A stretch of 64,000 bases of DNA from Bog-532 sp963830385 (GCA_963830385.1 CAWHMD010000005.1:682001-746000), one strand, 5' to 3'; positions 8,373-16,963 are shown, numbered from the stretch's first letter. Notes: generated by a model from the letters alone, not told the origin. Translations and numbers: made by a program.

Positions 8373-9247
8373 ACCCTCCGGGTGGCGGCGCTGGAGAACA
8401 GGCCGGTCGGCCGGACCATGAGGACCAGCACCAGGGCAGCCAGCCCGTACACCAGGACGAGGTTGCTGCCCAGGTAGCCGCCGGCGTAGCTGAGCACCAC
8501 ACCGAGCAGGACGCCGCCGACCACCGCGCCGACCGGGCTGTCGAGGCCGCCGATGACGGCGGCGGTGAAGCCGAGCACGAAGATCGAATCCATGCTGTTC
8601 GGGTAGAGGAACGTGGACGAGGTGACCAGCACCCCGGCCAGCGCGCCGAACAGCCCGGCCAGAGCCCAGCCGAGGGTGAGCACCCGGCCGATCCGGACCC
8701 CGAGCAGCCGGGCCACGTTCGGGGCGAACGCGGTCGCGCGCAGCCGCAGGCCGATCGAGGTGTAGCGGAACACCAGGGCCAGGATCAGCGCCGCGGCCAG
8801 CACCGCGGCGGCGGTGAACACATCGTTGGGCGAGATGCCGAGGCCGACCGACCCGGCCTTGAGGCCCTTGATCGAGAACGCGGCCGGGAACGACCGGTAC
8901 TGGCCGCCGTAGATGATCCCGGCCAGCCCCTCGAGCAGGATGAGCAGCCCGATGGTGACGATCACGGCGTTCAGCGGGGCCTTGTTTTCGGTCGGGCGGA
9001 CCACGGCGTACTCCAGCACCGAGCCGAGCACCAGCCCGGCCGCCAGCGCCACCGCGAACCCCGCCCAGTAGCTGCCGGTGTCCCGGATGACCAGCCAGGC
9101 GATGTAGGTGGTGAACATGGCCATGCCGCCCTGCGAGTAGTTCAGGATCCGGGTGCCACGCCAGATCAGCACCAGCGACAGGGCGATCGCGGCGTAGATC
9201 ATGCCGACCGCGATGCCGCCGAGGGTGAACTCGAGGAACTCCTGCAT
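8369..9247 (-). CDS. Branched-chain amino acid-type ABC permease, LivH family
   Basis: A 292-residue integral membrane permease. The start MQEFLEFTLGGIAVGMIYAA at 9247 matches the usual LivH N-terminus. The longer frame to 9343 adds a Pro-rich stretch overlapping the ATPase gene and was not chosen. Conserved segments are LVLIWRGTRILNYSQGG, AVIGGLDSPVGAVVGG and an EAA loop around VLTLGWALAGLFGA. It pairs with the LivM-type protein and with the two ATPases encoded upstream. The gap to the LivF-type ATPase is 13 bases. Confidence 0.88.
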   Translation of the reverse strand: MQEFLEFTLGGIAVGMIYAAIALSLVLIWRGTRILNYSQGGMAMFTTYIAWLVIRDTGSYWAGFAVALAAGLVLGSVLEYAVVRPTENKAPLNAVIVTIGLLILLEGLAGIIYGGQYRSFPAAFSIKGLKAGSVGLGISPNDVFTAAAVLAAALILALVFRYTSIGLRLRATAFAPNVARLLGVRIGRVLTLGWALAGLFGALAGVLVTSSTFLYPNSMDSIFVLGFTAAVIGGLDSPVGAVVGGVLLGVVLSYAGGYLGSNLVLVYGLAALVLVLMVRPTGLFSSAATRRV

Positions 9248-9260
9248 CAAGGCCGCCTTC

Positions 9261-9992
9261 CTAGAACCCGAGGTAGTGGCGCCGCAGCGCGACGTCGGCG
9301 GACAGGGTGGCGGCGTCGGCGGCGGCAACGACCTTGCCCACATTGAGCACCAGCCCCTGGTCGGCGATGGCCAGCGCGCTGCGGGCGTTCTGCTCGACCA
9401 GCAGCACGGTCAGGCCCGCCTCGTCCCGCAGCCGCCGCACCAGGTCCATGACCTGGGTGACCATGCGGGGGGCGAGGCCCAGCGACGGCTCGTCGAGCAG
9501 CAGCACCCGGGGCGCGGCCATCAGGGCCCGGGCGATGACGAGGATCTGCCGCTCGCCGCCGGACAGCGTGCCCGCCTGCCGCCGCTTGCGCTCGGCCAGC
9601 AGCGGGAACCGCTGATAGGCGTCGGCCAGAGCGGCCGACCGGACCGCCCCGCCACGCCGGGTCAGCCCGCCCAGCCGCAGGTTCTCCTCGATGGTGAGCT
9701 CGGTGATCACGCCTTGCCCCTCGGGCACGTGGGCGACGCCGGCCCGGGTGATGTCCTCGGGGCGGCGCCGGGCCAGGTTGGTGCCGTCGACCAGGATCCG
9801 GCCCTGCCGGGGGCGGACCAGCCCGCTGATCGTCCGCAGCAGGGTCGTCTTGCCCGCCCCGTTGGCCCCGAGGACGGCGGTGATCGTGCCCGGGCGCGCG
9901 GCCAGCGTCACCGCCTCCAGCACGGTGACCTGGCCGTACCCGGCTACCAGGTCCTCCACTGCGAGGGCGGCCGCCTCAGTCACGGCCGTCAC
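9261..9992 (-). CDS. ABC transporter ATP-binding protein, LivF family
   Basis: A 243-residue cytosolic ATPase. Walker A is GANGAGKTT (about residues 42-50), the signature is LSGGERQ, and Walker B is VLLLDEPSLGLAPR. The LivF-specific HVPEGQGVITELTIEENL region is present, and the switch region is LLVEQNA. It energises import together with the LivG-type subunit. Its start overlaps the 3' end of the LivG gene by 17 bases, which suggests translational coupling. The sequence is complete. Confidence 0.9.
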   Translation of the reverse strand: MTAVTEAAALAVEDLVAGYGQVTVLEAVTLAARPGTITAVLGANGAGKTTLLRTISGLVRPRQGRILVDGTNLARRRPEDITRAGVAHVPEGQGVITELTIEENLRLGGLTRRGGAVRSAALADAYQRFPLLAERKRRQAGTLSGGERQILVIARALMAAPRVLLLDEPSLGLAPRMVTQVMDLVRRLRDEAGLTVLLVEQNARSALAIADQGLVLNVGKVVAAADAATLSADVALRRHYLGF

Positions 9993-10860
9993 CTTCTGCG
10001 CCTGCTGAATCTGATGTGTCTGGTGTGATTGGTGAGGCTGGTGTGATTGGTGAGGCTGGTGGGGCTGGCGTGATCGGTGGGGCTGGTGGGTCCTTCTCGC
10101 CGTCGGCGCCCAGGTAGGCGGCGGTCACGGCCGGGTCGGCCTGCACCTCGGCGGGCGTGCCGTGGGCGATCAGCTTGCCGAAATCCAGCACGAAGATCAT
10201 GTCGCAGACCGACATGACCAGGTCCATCCGGTGCTCGATGACCACGACCCCGGCCTCGGTGGTCAGGTCTGCGATCAGGTGACCGAGCTCGGGCAGTTCG
10301 TTCTCGGGCAGACCGCTGGCGGGCTCGTCCAGCAGGATCAGCTTGGGCCGGGCGGCCAAGGCGCGGGCCAGCGCCACCCGCTTGCGCAGCCCGTAGGAGA
10401 GCGTGTCCGGCATCTCGTCGGCCACGTCGGCCACGCCGAGACGCTCGAGCGCGGTCAGCGCCTGCTCCCGCAGCCGTCGTTCGTCCCGGTCCGAACGGGG
10501 CAGTCCGAACAGCGCCGACCAGATCCCCGCGCGGGCGCTGGGGGTCGCGCCGACCATGACGTTCTCGGCCACGGTGAGGCCGGGGAACAGGCCGACCCCC
10601 TGCAAGGTCCGGGCGATACCGAGCGCGGCCAGCCGGTGGGTGCCGAGCCCGTTCAGCTCGCGGCCGTCGAAGCTGACCGTGCCGGTCTGCGGTTTGACGA
10701 AGCCGCAAGCGGTGTTGAGCAGCGTGGTCTTACCCGCTCCGTTGGGACCGATGATCCCGGTGACCTGGCGCGGGCGAGCGGTCAGGGACACCCTGTCCAG
10801 GGCGGTCAGCCCGCCGAACTGGACCGTGACGTCACGGATCTCCAATGAACCATCGTTCAT
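9976..10860 (-). CDS. ABC transporter ATP-binding protein, LivG family, with repeat-encoded tail
   Basis: A 294-residue ATPase, first gene of the importer operon. Walker A is GPNGAGKTT, Walker B is LILLDEPASGLPEN, and the switch is VVIEHRMD. The usual LSGGQ signature appears as LSYGLRK, as in some LivG proteins. The start MNDGSLEIRD at 10860 was chosen over an upstream ATG. The last 45 residues form a tail of PPITPAPPASPITPASP repeats, encoded by 18-bp tandem DNA repeats at 10021-10085. Normal LivG proteins end near the ADGEKDPP segment, so this tail looks like repeat expansion into the stop region. Confidence 0.88.
   Translation of the reverse strand: MNDGSLEIRDVTVQFGGLTALDRVSLTARPRQVTGIIGPNGAGKTTLLNTACGFVKPQTGTVSFDGRELNGLGTHRLAALGIARTLQGVGLFPGLTVAENVMVGATPSARAGIWSALFGLPRSDRDERRLREQALTALERLGVADVADEMPDTLSYGLRKRVALARALAARPKLILLDEPASGLPENELPELGHLIADLTTEAGVVVIEHRMDLVMSVCDMIFVLDFGKLIAHGTPAEVQADPAVTAAYLGADGEKDPPAPPITPAPPASPITPASPITPDTSDSAGAEGDGRD
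10021..10085. repeat. 18-bp tandem repeat inside livG-type gene 3' end
   Basis: Two perfect tandem copies of TGGTGTGATTGGTGAGGC occupy 10021-10038 and 10039-10056, followed by degenerate GGTGGGGCTGG units to about 10090. They are in frame and encode the Pro/Ser/Thr-rich tail of the LivG-type ATPase. The unit is related in composition to the repeats at 3.0 and 5.2 kb. Confidence 0.85.
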
Positions 10861-11303
10861 CAGGTCTGCCCTTGCTCCGGACCGCTTCATTGCGGCGCGA
10901 TGAACCGATATTCAGCGATGAGGAGAGGCGTGGCAAGACCCAAGCGGGCGTCGTGGCCAAACCGAGACCGGACGGCCATCAGCCGCGTTCCGGAGCGCCA
11001 GCGTGGGTCTCCGGCCACAATTTGCCATTTCGAGTAAAAGGTGCGAAGGTGTAAGAAAAATGCGCCTTTGAGCGCTACCAGGCCTTTCCGTTTATCAAAA
11101 ATTTATTGACGCAAGGGTTGATCTGCCCGTTATCGATCCCCGGCGTTACCTCGATTTTCACCGGCAGCCCGGGGCAGAAGCGCATTTTATCGTCTGATTC
11201 TCCAGTCAACCGTGCGTTGCCGCACCAAAATTTCGTGCTCGCTAATTTGCGCGAGAGCCAAGATCTAATTCTGGTAATTGAGCGCCTGAAAATGGGAGTT
11301 TTT
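10861..11303. other. Intergenic divergent promoter region
   Basis: These 443 bases separate the importer operon (minus) and the esterase-like gene (plus). The right half, from about 11010, is clearly less GC-rich than its surroundings, with runs such as TTTATCAAAAATTTATTGACG. This fits promoter DNA for one or both units. I see no convincing gene, riboswitch or strong palindrome. Confidence 0.5.
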
Positions 11304-12005
11304 ATGACCGCACGCCCGACCATCGTCCTGGTCCACGGTGCCTGGGCCGACGGCTCTTGCTGGGACGCCGTCATCGAGCGCCTGCAGGCCGACGGCTACG
11401 ACGTCATCGCCCCGCAGTTTCCCGAGACCTCACTGGCCGCCGACGTCGCGCGGCTGAGGCAGGTCCTGGACCGTCAGGACGGCCCGGTCCTGGTGGCCGG
11501 CCACTCTTACGGCGGCCAGATCATGACCGCGCTCGGGACCGATGCCCCCCATGTCGCCGGCCTGGTCTACATCGCGGCGTTCGGCCTGGATCAGGGCGAG
11601 TCGATCGGCGCCCTGCTGGCCCAGGGACCGCCGACGCCGGCCCTGGCCCACCTGGACATCGACAAGCAGGGCTTCGCCTGGATACCGGAAAACGACTTCG
11701 TGTACCACTTCGCCGGGGACATCGACCCCGTGCGGGCCCGGGTCATGTTCGCCGTCCAGCAGGCGCTGTCGGCGTCCACGTTGCAGGACGTCATGGATGT
11801 CCCGGCCTGGAAGTCGCACCCGACCTGGTTCCTGGTCGCGGCGGGCGACGAGGCCATCCCGCCGGACGCCGAGCGCCAGTTCGCCAAGCGGATGGGTGCG
11901 ACCACCGTCGAGGTGGAGTCCGGCCACGTGGCCATGATCTCCCACCCCAGCGAGGTGACCCAGCTGATCGAGACGGCGGCGGCCGCGGTGCAGGCGGCCG
12001 GCTAG
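11304..12005 (+). CDS. Alpha/beta hydrolase (EstC-like esterase)
   Basis: A 233-residue serine hydrolase. It begins with the family pattern PTIVLVHGAWADGSCWD, whose HGAW provides the oxyanion-hole region. The nucleophile elbow is AGHSYGG at about residues 73-79, and the late AGDEAIPPDAE and ESGHVAMISHP give the Asp and His. Such enzymes hydrolyse small esters or act in aromatic ester metabolism in the cytosol. The start at 11304 was chosen because GGGAG lies five bases upstream; an ATG at 11292 overlaps that site. Nothing nearby indicates the substrate. Confidence 0.88.
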   Translation: MTARPTIVLVHGAWADGSCWDAVIERLQADGYDVIAPQFPETSLAADVARLRQVLDRQDGPVLVAGHSYGGQIMTALGTDAPHVAGLVYIAAFGLDQGESIGALLAQGPPTPALAHLDIDKQGFAWIPENDFVYHFAGDIDPVRARVMFAVQQALSASTLQDVMDVPAWKSHPTWFLVAAGDEAIPPDAERQFAKRMGATTVEVESGHVAMISHPSEVTQLIETAAAAVQAAG

Positions 12006-12014
12006 CCCGGCCGG

Positions 12015-12578
12015 TCAGGGCGCGCGGCCGGGGATCCAGATGCTGACGTGCAGGGTGGCGGCGGCCACGCTGACCGGTGAGGACAGGCCCAGCACCTCGC
12101 TGGCCAGCAGCACGAACCCGGCGTAGACCCCGACTAGGAGCCCGGTCACCAGCGCGTAGGCCAGCGTCCGGGAGATGATCCGGTCGATCTCGTACAGCCG
12201 GTACTTGAGGATGCCGACTCCGATGGCGACCGGCAGGGCGGCCACCAGCAGGCCGAACACGTCGTCGGCGCCCTGCACGGTGGCCGAGCTGGCCGCGTTC
12301 GGCAGGCCGTCGACGACGGCGAACCCGATCAGTGCGACGGCCGCGACGGCCGCCCCGCTCATCAGCCACTTCAGCTGCTGGCGGCGCTCACCGCCGGCCC
12401 GCCGCCAGGCCGACACCTGACGGCCCACCACCGCGAGCCAGAACAGCACGTAGCCGACCTGGCTCAGCGCGGCCAGCACCCAGCGCCAGCGCCGGGACGG
12501 CAGGCGGCCGTCGGGGAACAGCAGGACCGCGACCGGCAGCAGCACCTGTGACAAGGTACCGGTCAGCGCCTCGGCCAC
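12015..12578 (-). pseudogene. Membrane sensor-kinase remnant with internal deletion
   Basis: The 187-codon frame keeps the multi-TM input segment of an actinobacterial histidine-kinase-like protein: LLFPDGRLPSRRWRW, then ILKYRLYEIDRIISRTLAY and VYAGFVLLASEVL. Intact relatives continue through RRR-Q--VDRRFNR-RYDA and end near HVSVWI. Here SSPVSVAAATL is joined directly to HVSIWIPGRAP and stops. Some 55-65 residues seem to have been removed in frame, and no HATPase domain follows. The N-terminal helices are also missing. I regard it as a decayed gene, though the short frame could still be translated. It abuts another remnant at 12.6 kb. Confidence 0.6.
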
Positions 12579-12634
12579 CAGGGCGGCGCGCGAGCGGCAG
12601 CCCGGGATGCCCCTGCCGATATGCGTGCACCCCG

Positions 12635-13060
12635 TACAGCGAGGTCACGCTGGTGGCGGTGGCCCTGGGCGAGGTGCTCACCGTGCTCGGCATGCTGGAC
12701 CGCAGCCGCGGGGCCAGCGCCGGCGCGGCGGACCGGCTGCGGGAGAGCCTGGGGGTGGCCCGGACGCTGCCCGACCCGGGCGCCGCGGTGGCCGCGCTAA
12801 ACAACCTGGCCCGGCTGCTGGCCGAAAACGGCCAGAGCGCCGAGGCGCTGCCGCTGGCCCAGGAGGCGCTGACCCTCGGGCGTGAACTCGGCGACCAGCA
12901 CCGGCTGGCCGCCCTGCACACCAACCTGGCCGACCTGCTGCACGCGGCGGGCCAGCGGGACGCGGCACTGGCGCACCTGAAGGAGGCGGCCCGGGGCTTC
13001 GCCGCGGTCGACACCGGCGGCCCGCCCCGCCCGGAGGTCTGGACCCTGGTCGAGTGGTGA
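12635..13060 (+). pseudogene. C-terminal TPR fragment of a large regulator
   Basis: About 140 codons encode tetratricopeptide-like helices: NNLARLLAENGQSAEALPLA, then ALHTNLADLLHAAGQRDAAL and LKEAARGFAAVDTG. The fragment ends in PEVWTLVEW, the normal C-terminus of AAA-ATPase/TPR regulators of the LuxR or SARP type in actinobacteria. Upstream of about 12635 the similarity stops within a few codons and there is no start codon with a ribosome-binding site, so most of the parent gene is gone. The junction with the inverted kinase remnant lies at about 12580-12640, marking an old rearrangement point. Confidence 0.6.
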
Positions 13061-13076
13061 GGCCGGTGGCCAGCAG

Positions 13077-13616
13077 CTAGGACGGCAGCTGGTAGCCGTA
13101 CTCGACCAGCCGCTGGGCGCCAGCCGCGTAGACGGCCGGGTCGCCCGGGGCGATCGTGGCCAGCCCGTCCACGTACCGATTGAACATCGCGAACATGGCC
13201 GCGATGAGCACGGTGTCGTGGATCTCCAGGTCGGTCGCGCCCGCGTCGCGGGCGGCGGCCACGCCGGCCTCGGTGACGTCGCGGCCGCTGCGGCTCACCG
13301 CAGCGGCGATGGCCAGCAGCGCCTTGAGCTTGGCCGATACCGGGGCGCTGACCGGGTCCGCGCACACCTGGCCGACCACGTCCAGGCCGCCCGGTAGCTG
13401 CGCGGCAGCGGTCGCAGCGTGGGACGACGTGCAGTAACGGCAGCCGTTCAGGTCCGACACGTAAGCGCCGATCAGTTCGCGCTCGCCCCGGGTCAGCGTG
13501 CTCGGCCCGCGCAGCAGCACCTCGGCCAGGTCACTGATCGGGCGGCCGGTCTCCGGGCGGTACTGGAGCAGGCCCCGGATGCCCGGCTGGTCCGAATCGA
13601 GCGCTATGTGCGGCAT
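13077..13616 (-). CDS. AhpD-like peroxidase / carboxymuconolactone decarboxylase family
   Basis: A 179-residue all-helical protein of the AhpD/CMD superfamily. The redox signature CRYCTSSH (C-x2-C-x3-H) is intact, preceded by LTRGERELIGAYVSDLNG. Members with this motif act as alkylhydroperoxidases or thiol-dependent reductases in the cytosol. The start MPHIALDSD at 13616 was chosen over an upstream ATG at 13649 that would add a Cys/Pro-rich stretch. It is divergent from the SDR/TetR pair and shares the 120-base intergenic region that carries a palindrome. Confidence 0.85.
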   Translation of the reverse strand: MPHIALDSDQPGIRGLLQYRPETGRPISDLAEVLLRGPSTLTRGERELIGAYVSDLNGCRYCTSSHAATAAAQLPGGLDVVGQVCADPVSAPVSAKLKALLAIAAAVSRSGRDVTEAGVAAARDAGATDLEIHDTVLIAAMFAMFNRYVDGLATIAPGDPAVYAAGAQRLVEYGYQLPS

Positions 13617-13675
13617 GCCCCCAGCCAAGCACGGGGCTGGGCAGGCCACGTCAGCCCCGGAAACATTAAAGTAAC

Positions 13676-13685
13676 TAACTAGTTA
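13676..13685. promoter_or_regulatory. Palindrome TAACTAGTTA, likely TetR operator
   Basis: An AT-rich perfect 10-bp palindrome lies within GTAACTAACTAGTTAATGAC, 50 bases upstream of the SDR start and 60 upstream of the AhpD-like start. The downstream TetR gene in the SDR operon is the natural candidate to bind it. Confidence 0.5.
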
Positions 13686-13735
13686 ATGACTGTGGTACGG
13701 TGGCGTGAGTGTCCTAGGCGGCGGAAGGAGTCAGC

Positions 13736-14539
13736 ATGTGCATGACCTGGTTCATTACCGGAGCTGGGCGCGGGTTCGGGCGCCAGTGGGCGGAGGCCGC
13801 GCTGGAGCGGGGCGATCGGGTGGCGGCGACGGCGCGGCGGCCTGAGGAGCTGGCTGAGCTGGCCGGCCGATACGGCGAGAACGTGCTGCCGGTGCGGCTG
13901 GACGTGACCGACCAGGCGGCCGTCTTCCGCGCGGTCCAGCAGACCGCCGCCCACTTCGGCTCGCTCGACGTGGTGGTCAACAACGCGGGCTACGGGCACT
14001 TCGGCATGGTGGAAGAGCTCAGCGACGCCGACATCCGCGACCAGATGGAGACCAACTTCTTCGGCGCGCTGTGGGTCACGCAGGCCGCGCTGCCGATCAT
14101 GCGGCGGCAGCGGTCCGGGCGGATCCTGCAGGTGACCAGCGAGGGCGGGGTCCGCGCGTTCCCCGGGATCGGCGCCTACCACGCGTCCAAGTGGGCGCTG
14201 GAGGGGCTGTCCCAGTCGCTGGCCCAGGAGGTGGCCGGCTTCGGCATCTTCGTGACCATGGTCGAGCCGGGGCCGTACTCCACCGGCTGGCTGGAGACCG
14301 GCGCCCGGCACAGCGACGAGAACCCCGACTACCAGCCGGTCCGGGACGGCATCGACCCCGGCTGGGACGTGGGCGACCCACGGGCGACCCGGGCGGCCAT
14401 CCTCACGGTGGTGGACGCCGAGCGGCCGCCGCTGCGGATCTTCTTCGGTAAGTCGCTGGCCCCGATCACCGAAGAGTACGAACGGCGCCTGGCCACCTGG
14501 CGGGAATGGGAGCCGGTCTCGGTCGAGGCGTTCGGGTGA
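13736..14539 (+). CDS. Short-chain dehydrogenase/reductase
   Basis: A 267-residue classical SDR. The cofactor motif is TGAGRGFG (residues 8-15), with NNAG near residue 82. The catalytic Tyr-Lys pair lies in AYHASKWALEG. ARRPEEL after the second strand suggests NADP(H) preference through the basic residues. An AGGAG five bases before ATG 13736 supports this start; MTWF at 13742 is an alternative. Its GTGA overlap with the TetR gene shows they form an operon, so the regulator probably responds to the substrate of this enzyme. Confidence 0.9.
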   Translation: MCMTWFITGAGRGFGRQWAEAALERGDRVAATARRPEELAELAGRYGENVLPVRLDVTDQAAVFRAVQQTAAHFGSLDVVVNNAGYGHFGMVEELSDADIRDQMETNFFGALWVTQAALPIMRRQRSGRILQVTSEGGVRAFPGIGAYHASKWALEGLSQSLAQEVAGFGIFVTMVEPGPYSTGWLETGARHSDENPDYQPVRDGIDPGWDVGDPRATRAAILTVVDAERPPLRIFFGKSLAPITEEYERRLATWREWEPVSVEAFG

Positions 14540-15138
14540 CCTCGGAGCCCGCCGAGCCGCCCGCGCTGACCGCCAAGCAGCGGCAGTCGCAGGCGACCAG
14601 GGCCAAGCTGCTGGCCGCCGCCCGCGAGGAGTTCCAGCGGTACGGGCTGGCGGGCGGCCGGGTGGACCGGATCGGCGAGCGGGCCGGGGTGAACAAGCGC
14701 CTCATCTACGTGTACTTCGGCGACAAGGAGGGCCTGTTCGAGGAGGTCATCCGCCGGAACCGGGACGCCGTCGGCGCCTCGGTACGGTTCGACGCCGAGG
14801 ACCTGCCCGGCTATGCGCTGCGGCTGTACGACTACTGGCAGGAGCACCCCGACTCGGTGCGCCTGTTCTGGTGGCGCAACCTCGAGCGGCCGCGATCCAC
14901 CGAGGTGGAGGACACCGCCTACGGGCGGATGGTGGGCGAGATCAACGCCGCCCAGGCCGCGGCCGAGGTGGACCCGGCCATCCCGGCCGCGCACCTGTTC
15001 GCGTTCGTGCTCGGCCTGCTGCAGAGCTGGGCCGTCCCCTCCCCTGCGCTGTCGGTCACGACCGGGCCGGAGGAGCAGGCCCGCAGGCGGGAAAGCGTCC
15101 GCGCGGCGGTCGAGCGGCTGATCGCCCCCGCGGGCTGA
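14536..15138 (+). CDS. TetR-family transcriptional regulator
   Basis: A 200-residue regulator starting at GTG 14536, overlapping the SDR stop by four bases. The HTH region runs from AKLLAAAREEFQRYGLAGG to GVNKRLIYVYFGDKEGLFEE (about residues 25-70). The C-terminal helical domain is of the TetR_C type. Co-transcription with the SDR and the TAACTAGTTA palindrome upstream of the pair suggest autoregulation. Confidence 0.88.
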   Translation: MTSEPAEPPALTAKQRQSQATRAKLLAAAREEFQRYGLAGGRVDRIGERAGVNKRLIYVYFGDKEGLFEEVIRRNRDAVGASVRFDAEDLPGYALRLYDYWQEHPDSVRLFWWRNLERPRSTEVEDTAYGRMVGEINAAQAAAEVDPAIPAAHLFAFVLGLLQSWAVPSPALSVTTGPEEQARRRESVRAAVERLIAPAG

Positions 15139-15147
15139 CCGCGGCGG

Positions 15148-15924
15148 TCAGGGGCGCTGGAGGACGAGGACCTGGGCCTGGAGCTGGCCCTGGCGGAGCA
15201 GGTGGCCGATGCGGTGGTGCTGGTCTTCGGCGGTACGCCAGGCGGGCTGGCCGGCGTGGCGGCGCTCAAGTTCGGATTCGACCGCCTGGGTGCGTTCTTG
15301 CCAGGACGGGGAGGGGGCGGGCAGGTCGGCGGTGAGCGCACGGTCGAGGACGGCCAGGCCGGCCGCGCCGAGCTGGGCGGCCAGGGCGGCGGCGCTGGGG
15401 AAGTGGTTGCCTTCGGGCGGGTCGTCCAGCTCGGGCACGGTGGCCAGGAAGACCAGCAGGCCGATGCGGCCACCGGGGCGGACCACCCGGCGCAGCTCAC
15501 GCAGCGCGGCCAGCTGGGCGGCCGGACCCGAGGTCGTGCACAGCACGCCCAAGCACCAGGCCAGCGTGACCACCTCGTCGGCGAACGGCAGCCGGGTCGC
15601 GTCGCCCTGGACGACCGGGAAGCCGAACAGCCGCCGGGACGCGCGGCAGGCGTCGGGCTCTGGCTCGACCAGAACGGGGCGGACCCCGGAATGCTGGCAG
15701 GCGTAGGCGGCGGGACCGCCGACCCCGGCGCCAGCGTCGACCAGCAGGTCAGCCGGCGCTGGCTGGAGGCGGGCCAGGAGCCAGTCCAGCGCGGCGGGCT
15801 GGCCACTCCCCCGGCAGGCGGCCGGGACGTGATAGTCCGGGCCGAGGTCGAGGGCCACCTCGGCGGTCCATTCGGCGACGGTGTCGAACTCGTCGGCCAT
15901 GGCCGCGCCGGCGTCACTGGTCAT
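15148..15924 (-). CDS. Class I SAM-dependent methyltransferase
   Basis: A 258-residue Rossmann-fold methyltransferase. Motif I is LVDAGAGVGGPAAYA (about residues 61-75), followed by PVLVEPEPDACR with the acidic residue for the SAM ribose. VVQGDATRLPFADE is the next motif, and VVRPGGRIGLLVF is motif III. It is cytosolic and its methyl acceptor is unknown. The gene overlaps the end of the MTHFR-like gene by 11 bases, so the two are translationally coupled. Placement next to a folate C1 enzyme suggests a shared methyl-group pathway, which is inference. Confidence 0.82.
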   Translation of the reverse strand: MTSDAGAAMADEFDTVAEWTAEVALDLGPDYHVPAACRGSGQPAALDWLLARLQPAPADLLVDAGAGVGGPAAYACQHSGVRPVLVEPEPDACRASRRLFGFPVVQGDATRLPFADEVVTLAWCLGVLCTTSGPAAQLAALRELRRVVRPGGRIGLLVFLATVPELDDPPEGNHFPSAAALAAQLGAAGLAVLDRALTADLPAPSPSWQERTQAVESELERRHAGQPAWRTAEDQHHRIGHLLRQGQLQAQVLVLQRP

Positions 15925-16930
15925 GGCCCCGCGCTTCCCGGATGCGGGCCGCGCAATCGGCCTTGACCTGGGCCGCGTACTCGTAGCCGCGGCCGGACGC
16001 CAGGCCGGACAGGTTGACGCCGGCCACCCCGGGGATGGCCAGCAGCGCCGCCGCCTCGGCGGTCGCCGCGGCCAGGCCGGCCTCGACCGGGTCGGGGGCG
16101 TCGATCACCCGCTGGACGGCGGCCGGGTCGAGCTCCAGGCCGGGCAGCGCGCTGAGCACGGTGGCCGACAGCGCGTCGGTGTACATGGCCACCGCGGCGA
16201 TGACCGGGATCGTCACCCCGGCCGCCCGGGCCGCGGCCATGAACGCCCCCACCGTGCCGGTGGCCGCGTGGTTCAGCACCGCCACCGCCGCCCCGGCCCG
16301 CTGTTTCTGCAGCAGCCGGAACGCTCGCCGCCCGCGGGGAGGGGCGGCCGGGGTCTCGGGGACGGCGGCGGCCAGCCCGATGGTGGCGGCCAGCGCGGCC
16401 AGCCGCGGGCCGTCGAGGTCGAAGACCTGGGTCACATCCGGGCGGACGTCGTAGCCGCGGGCGTCGCCGGTCACGCACACGACCGCCTCCACCCCCAGGT
16501 GGCGCAGGCCGATCAGTTCCTGTTCGAGCACGATCCGGTTCCGGTCCCGGCAGGCCAGCGTGATCCAGGGCCGCGCCCCGGCCTCGTGCAGCAGCTCGGC
16601 CAGCAGCGTGGGCGGGTAATCGGGCCGGTTCTGGTGCTCGCCGACCAGGACCGCGTCGCTGACCGGGGCGAGCGTGGCCGCCACTGCCCGCAGCGCCCGC
16701 ACCGAGTACGGCTCGGCGGTGTAGTCGGTCAGGATCAGCGGGGTGCGCGCCAGCGGCACCGCCCGCACCGGGCCGGTCAGCCCCGACGGCTCGGGCCAGG
16801 CGACCGGCTCGGGGAACACGCACGGGTCGTCGATGACCTCGCAGCGACCGTCCGGCCGGACCCCGCCGCAGGGACCCATGACCATGTGCTTGGGGCACTG
16901 GGGGCCGGCGCCGGGCGGGCTCGGTTGCAC
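15914..16930 (-). CDS. Methylenetetrahydrofolate reductase-like protein with Cys-rich N-terminus
   Basis: A 338-residue protein. Residues about 10-40 hold a Cys cluster, CPKHMVMGPCGG followed by RCEVIDDPC, which resembles the MTHFR_C-type cysteine-rich module normally at the C-terminus or on separate subunits. The remainder resembles the MTHFR barrel, with WITLACRDRNRIVLEQEL, LGVEAVVCVTGD and VFDLDG. It probably handles folate-bound C1 units or a relative of that reaction with flavin. The catalytic Glu region of MetF is not readily identified. It lies 33 bases after the amidohydrolase and overlaps the methyltransferase, making a three-gene operon. Confidence 0.75.
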   Translation of the reverse strand: MQPSPPGAGPQCPKHMVMGPCGGVRPDGRCEVIDDPCVFPEPVAWPEPSGLTGPVRAVPLARTPLILTDYTAEPYSVRALRAVAATLAPVSDAVLVGEHQNRPDYPPTLLAELLHEAGARPWITLACRDRNRIVLEQELIGLRHLGVEAVVCVTGDARGYDVRPDVTQVFDLDGPRLAALAATIGLAAAVPETPAAPPRGRRAFRLLQKQRAGAAVAVLNHAATGTVGAFMAAARAAGVTIPVIAAVAMYTDALSATVLSALPGLELDPAAVQRVIDAPDPVEAGLAAATAEAAALLAIPGVAGVNLSGLASGRGYEYAAQVKADCAARIREARGHDQ

Positions 16931-16963
16931 CGGGCCAGGATCTCACGGTTGCGCCCGGCCAGC

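Noticed and set aside
7290..8502. N-terminal extension of the binding-protein frame
   Set aside because: It overlaps the LivM permease gene completely, and the lipoprotein signal starts cleanly at 7290.
11010..11110. Riboswitch or leader RNA in the AT-richer stretch
   Set aside because: No conserved aptamer core or strong nested stems could be recognised; a plain promoter is the simpler reading.
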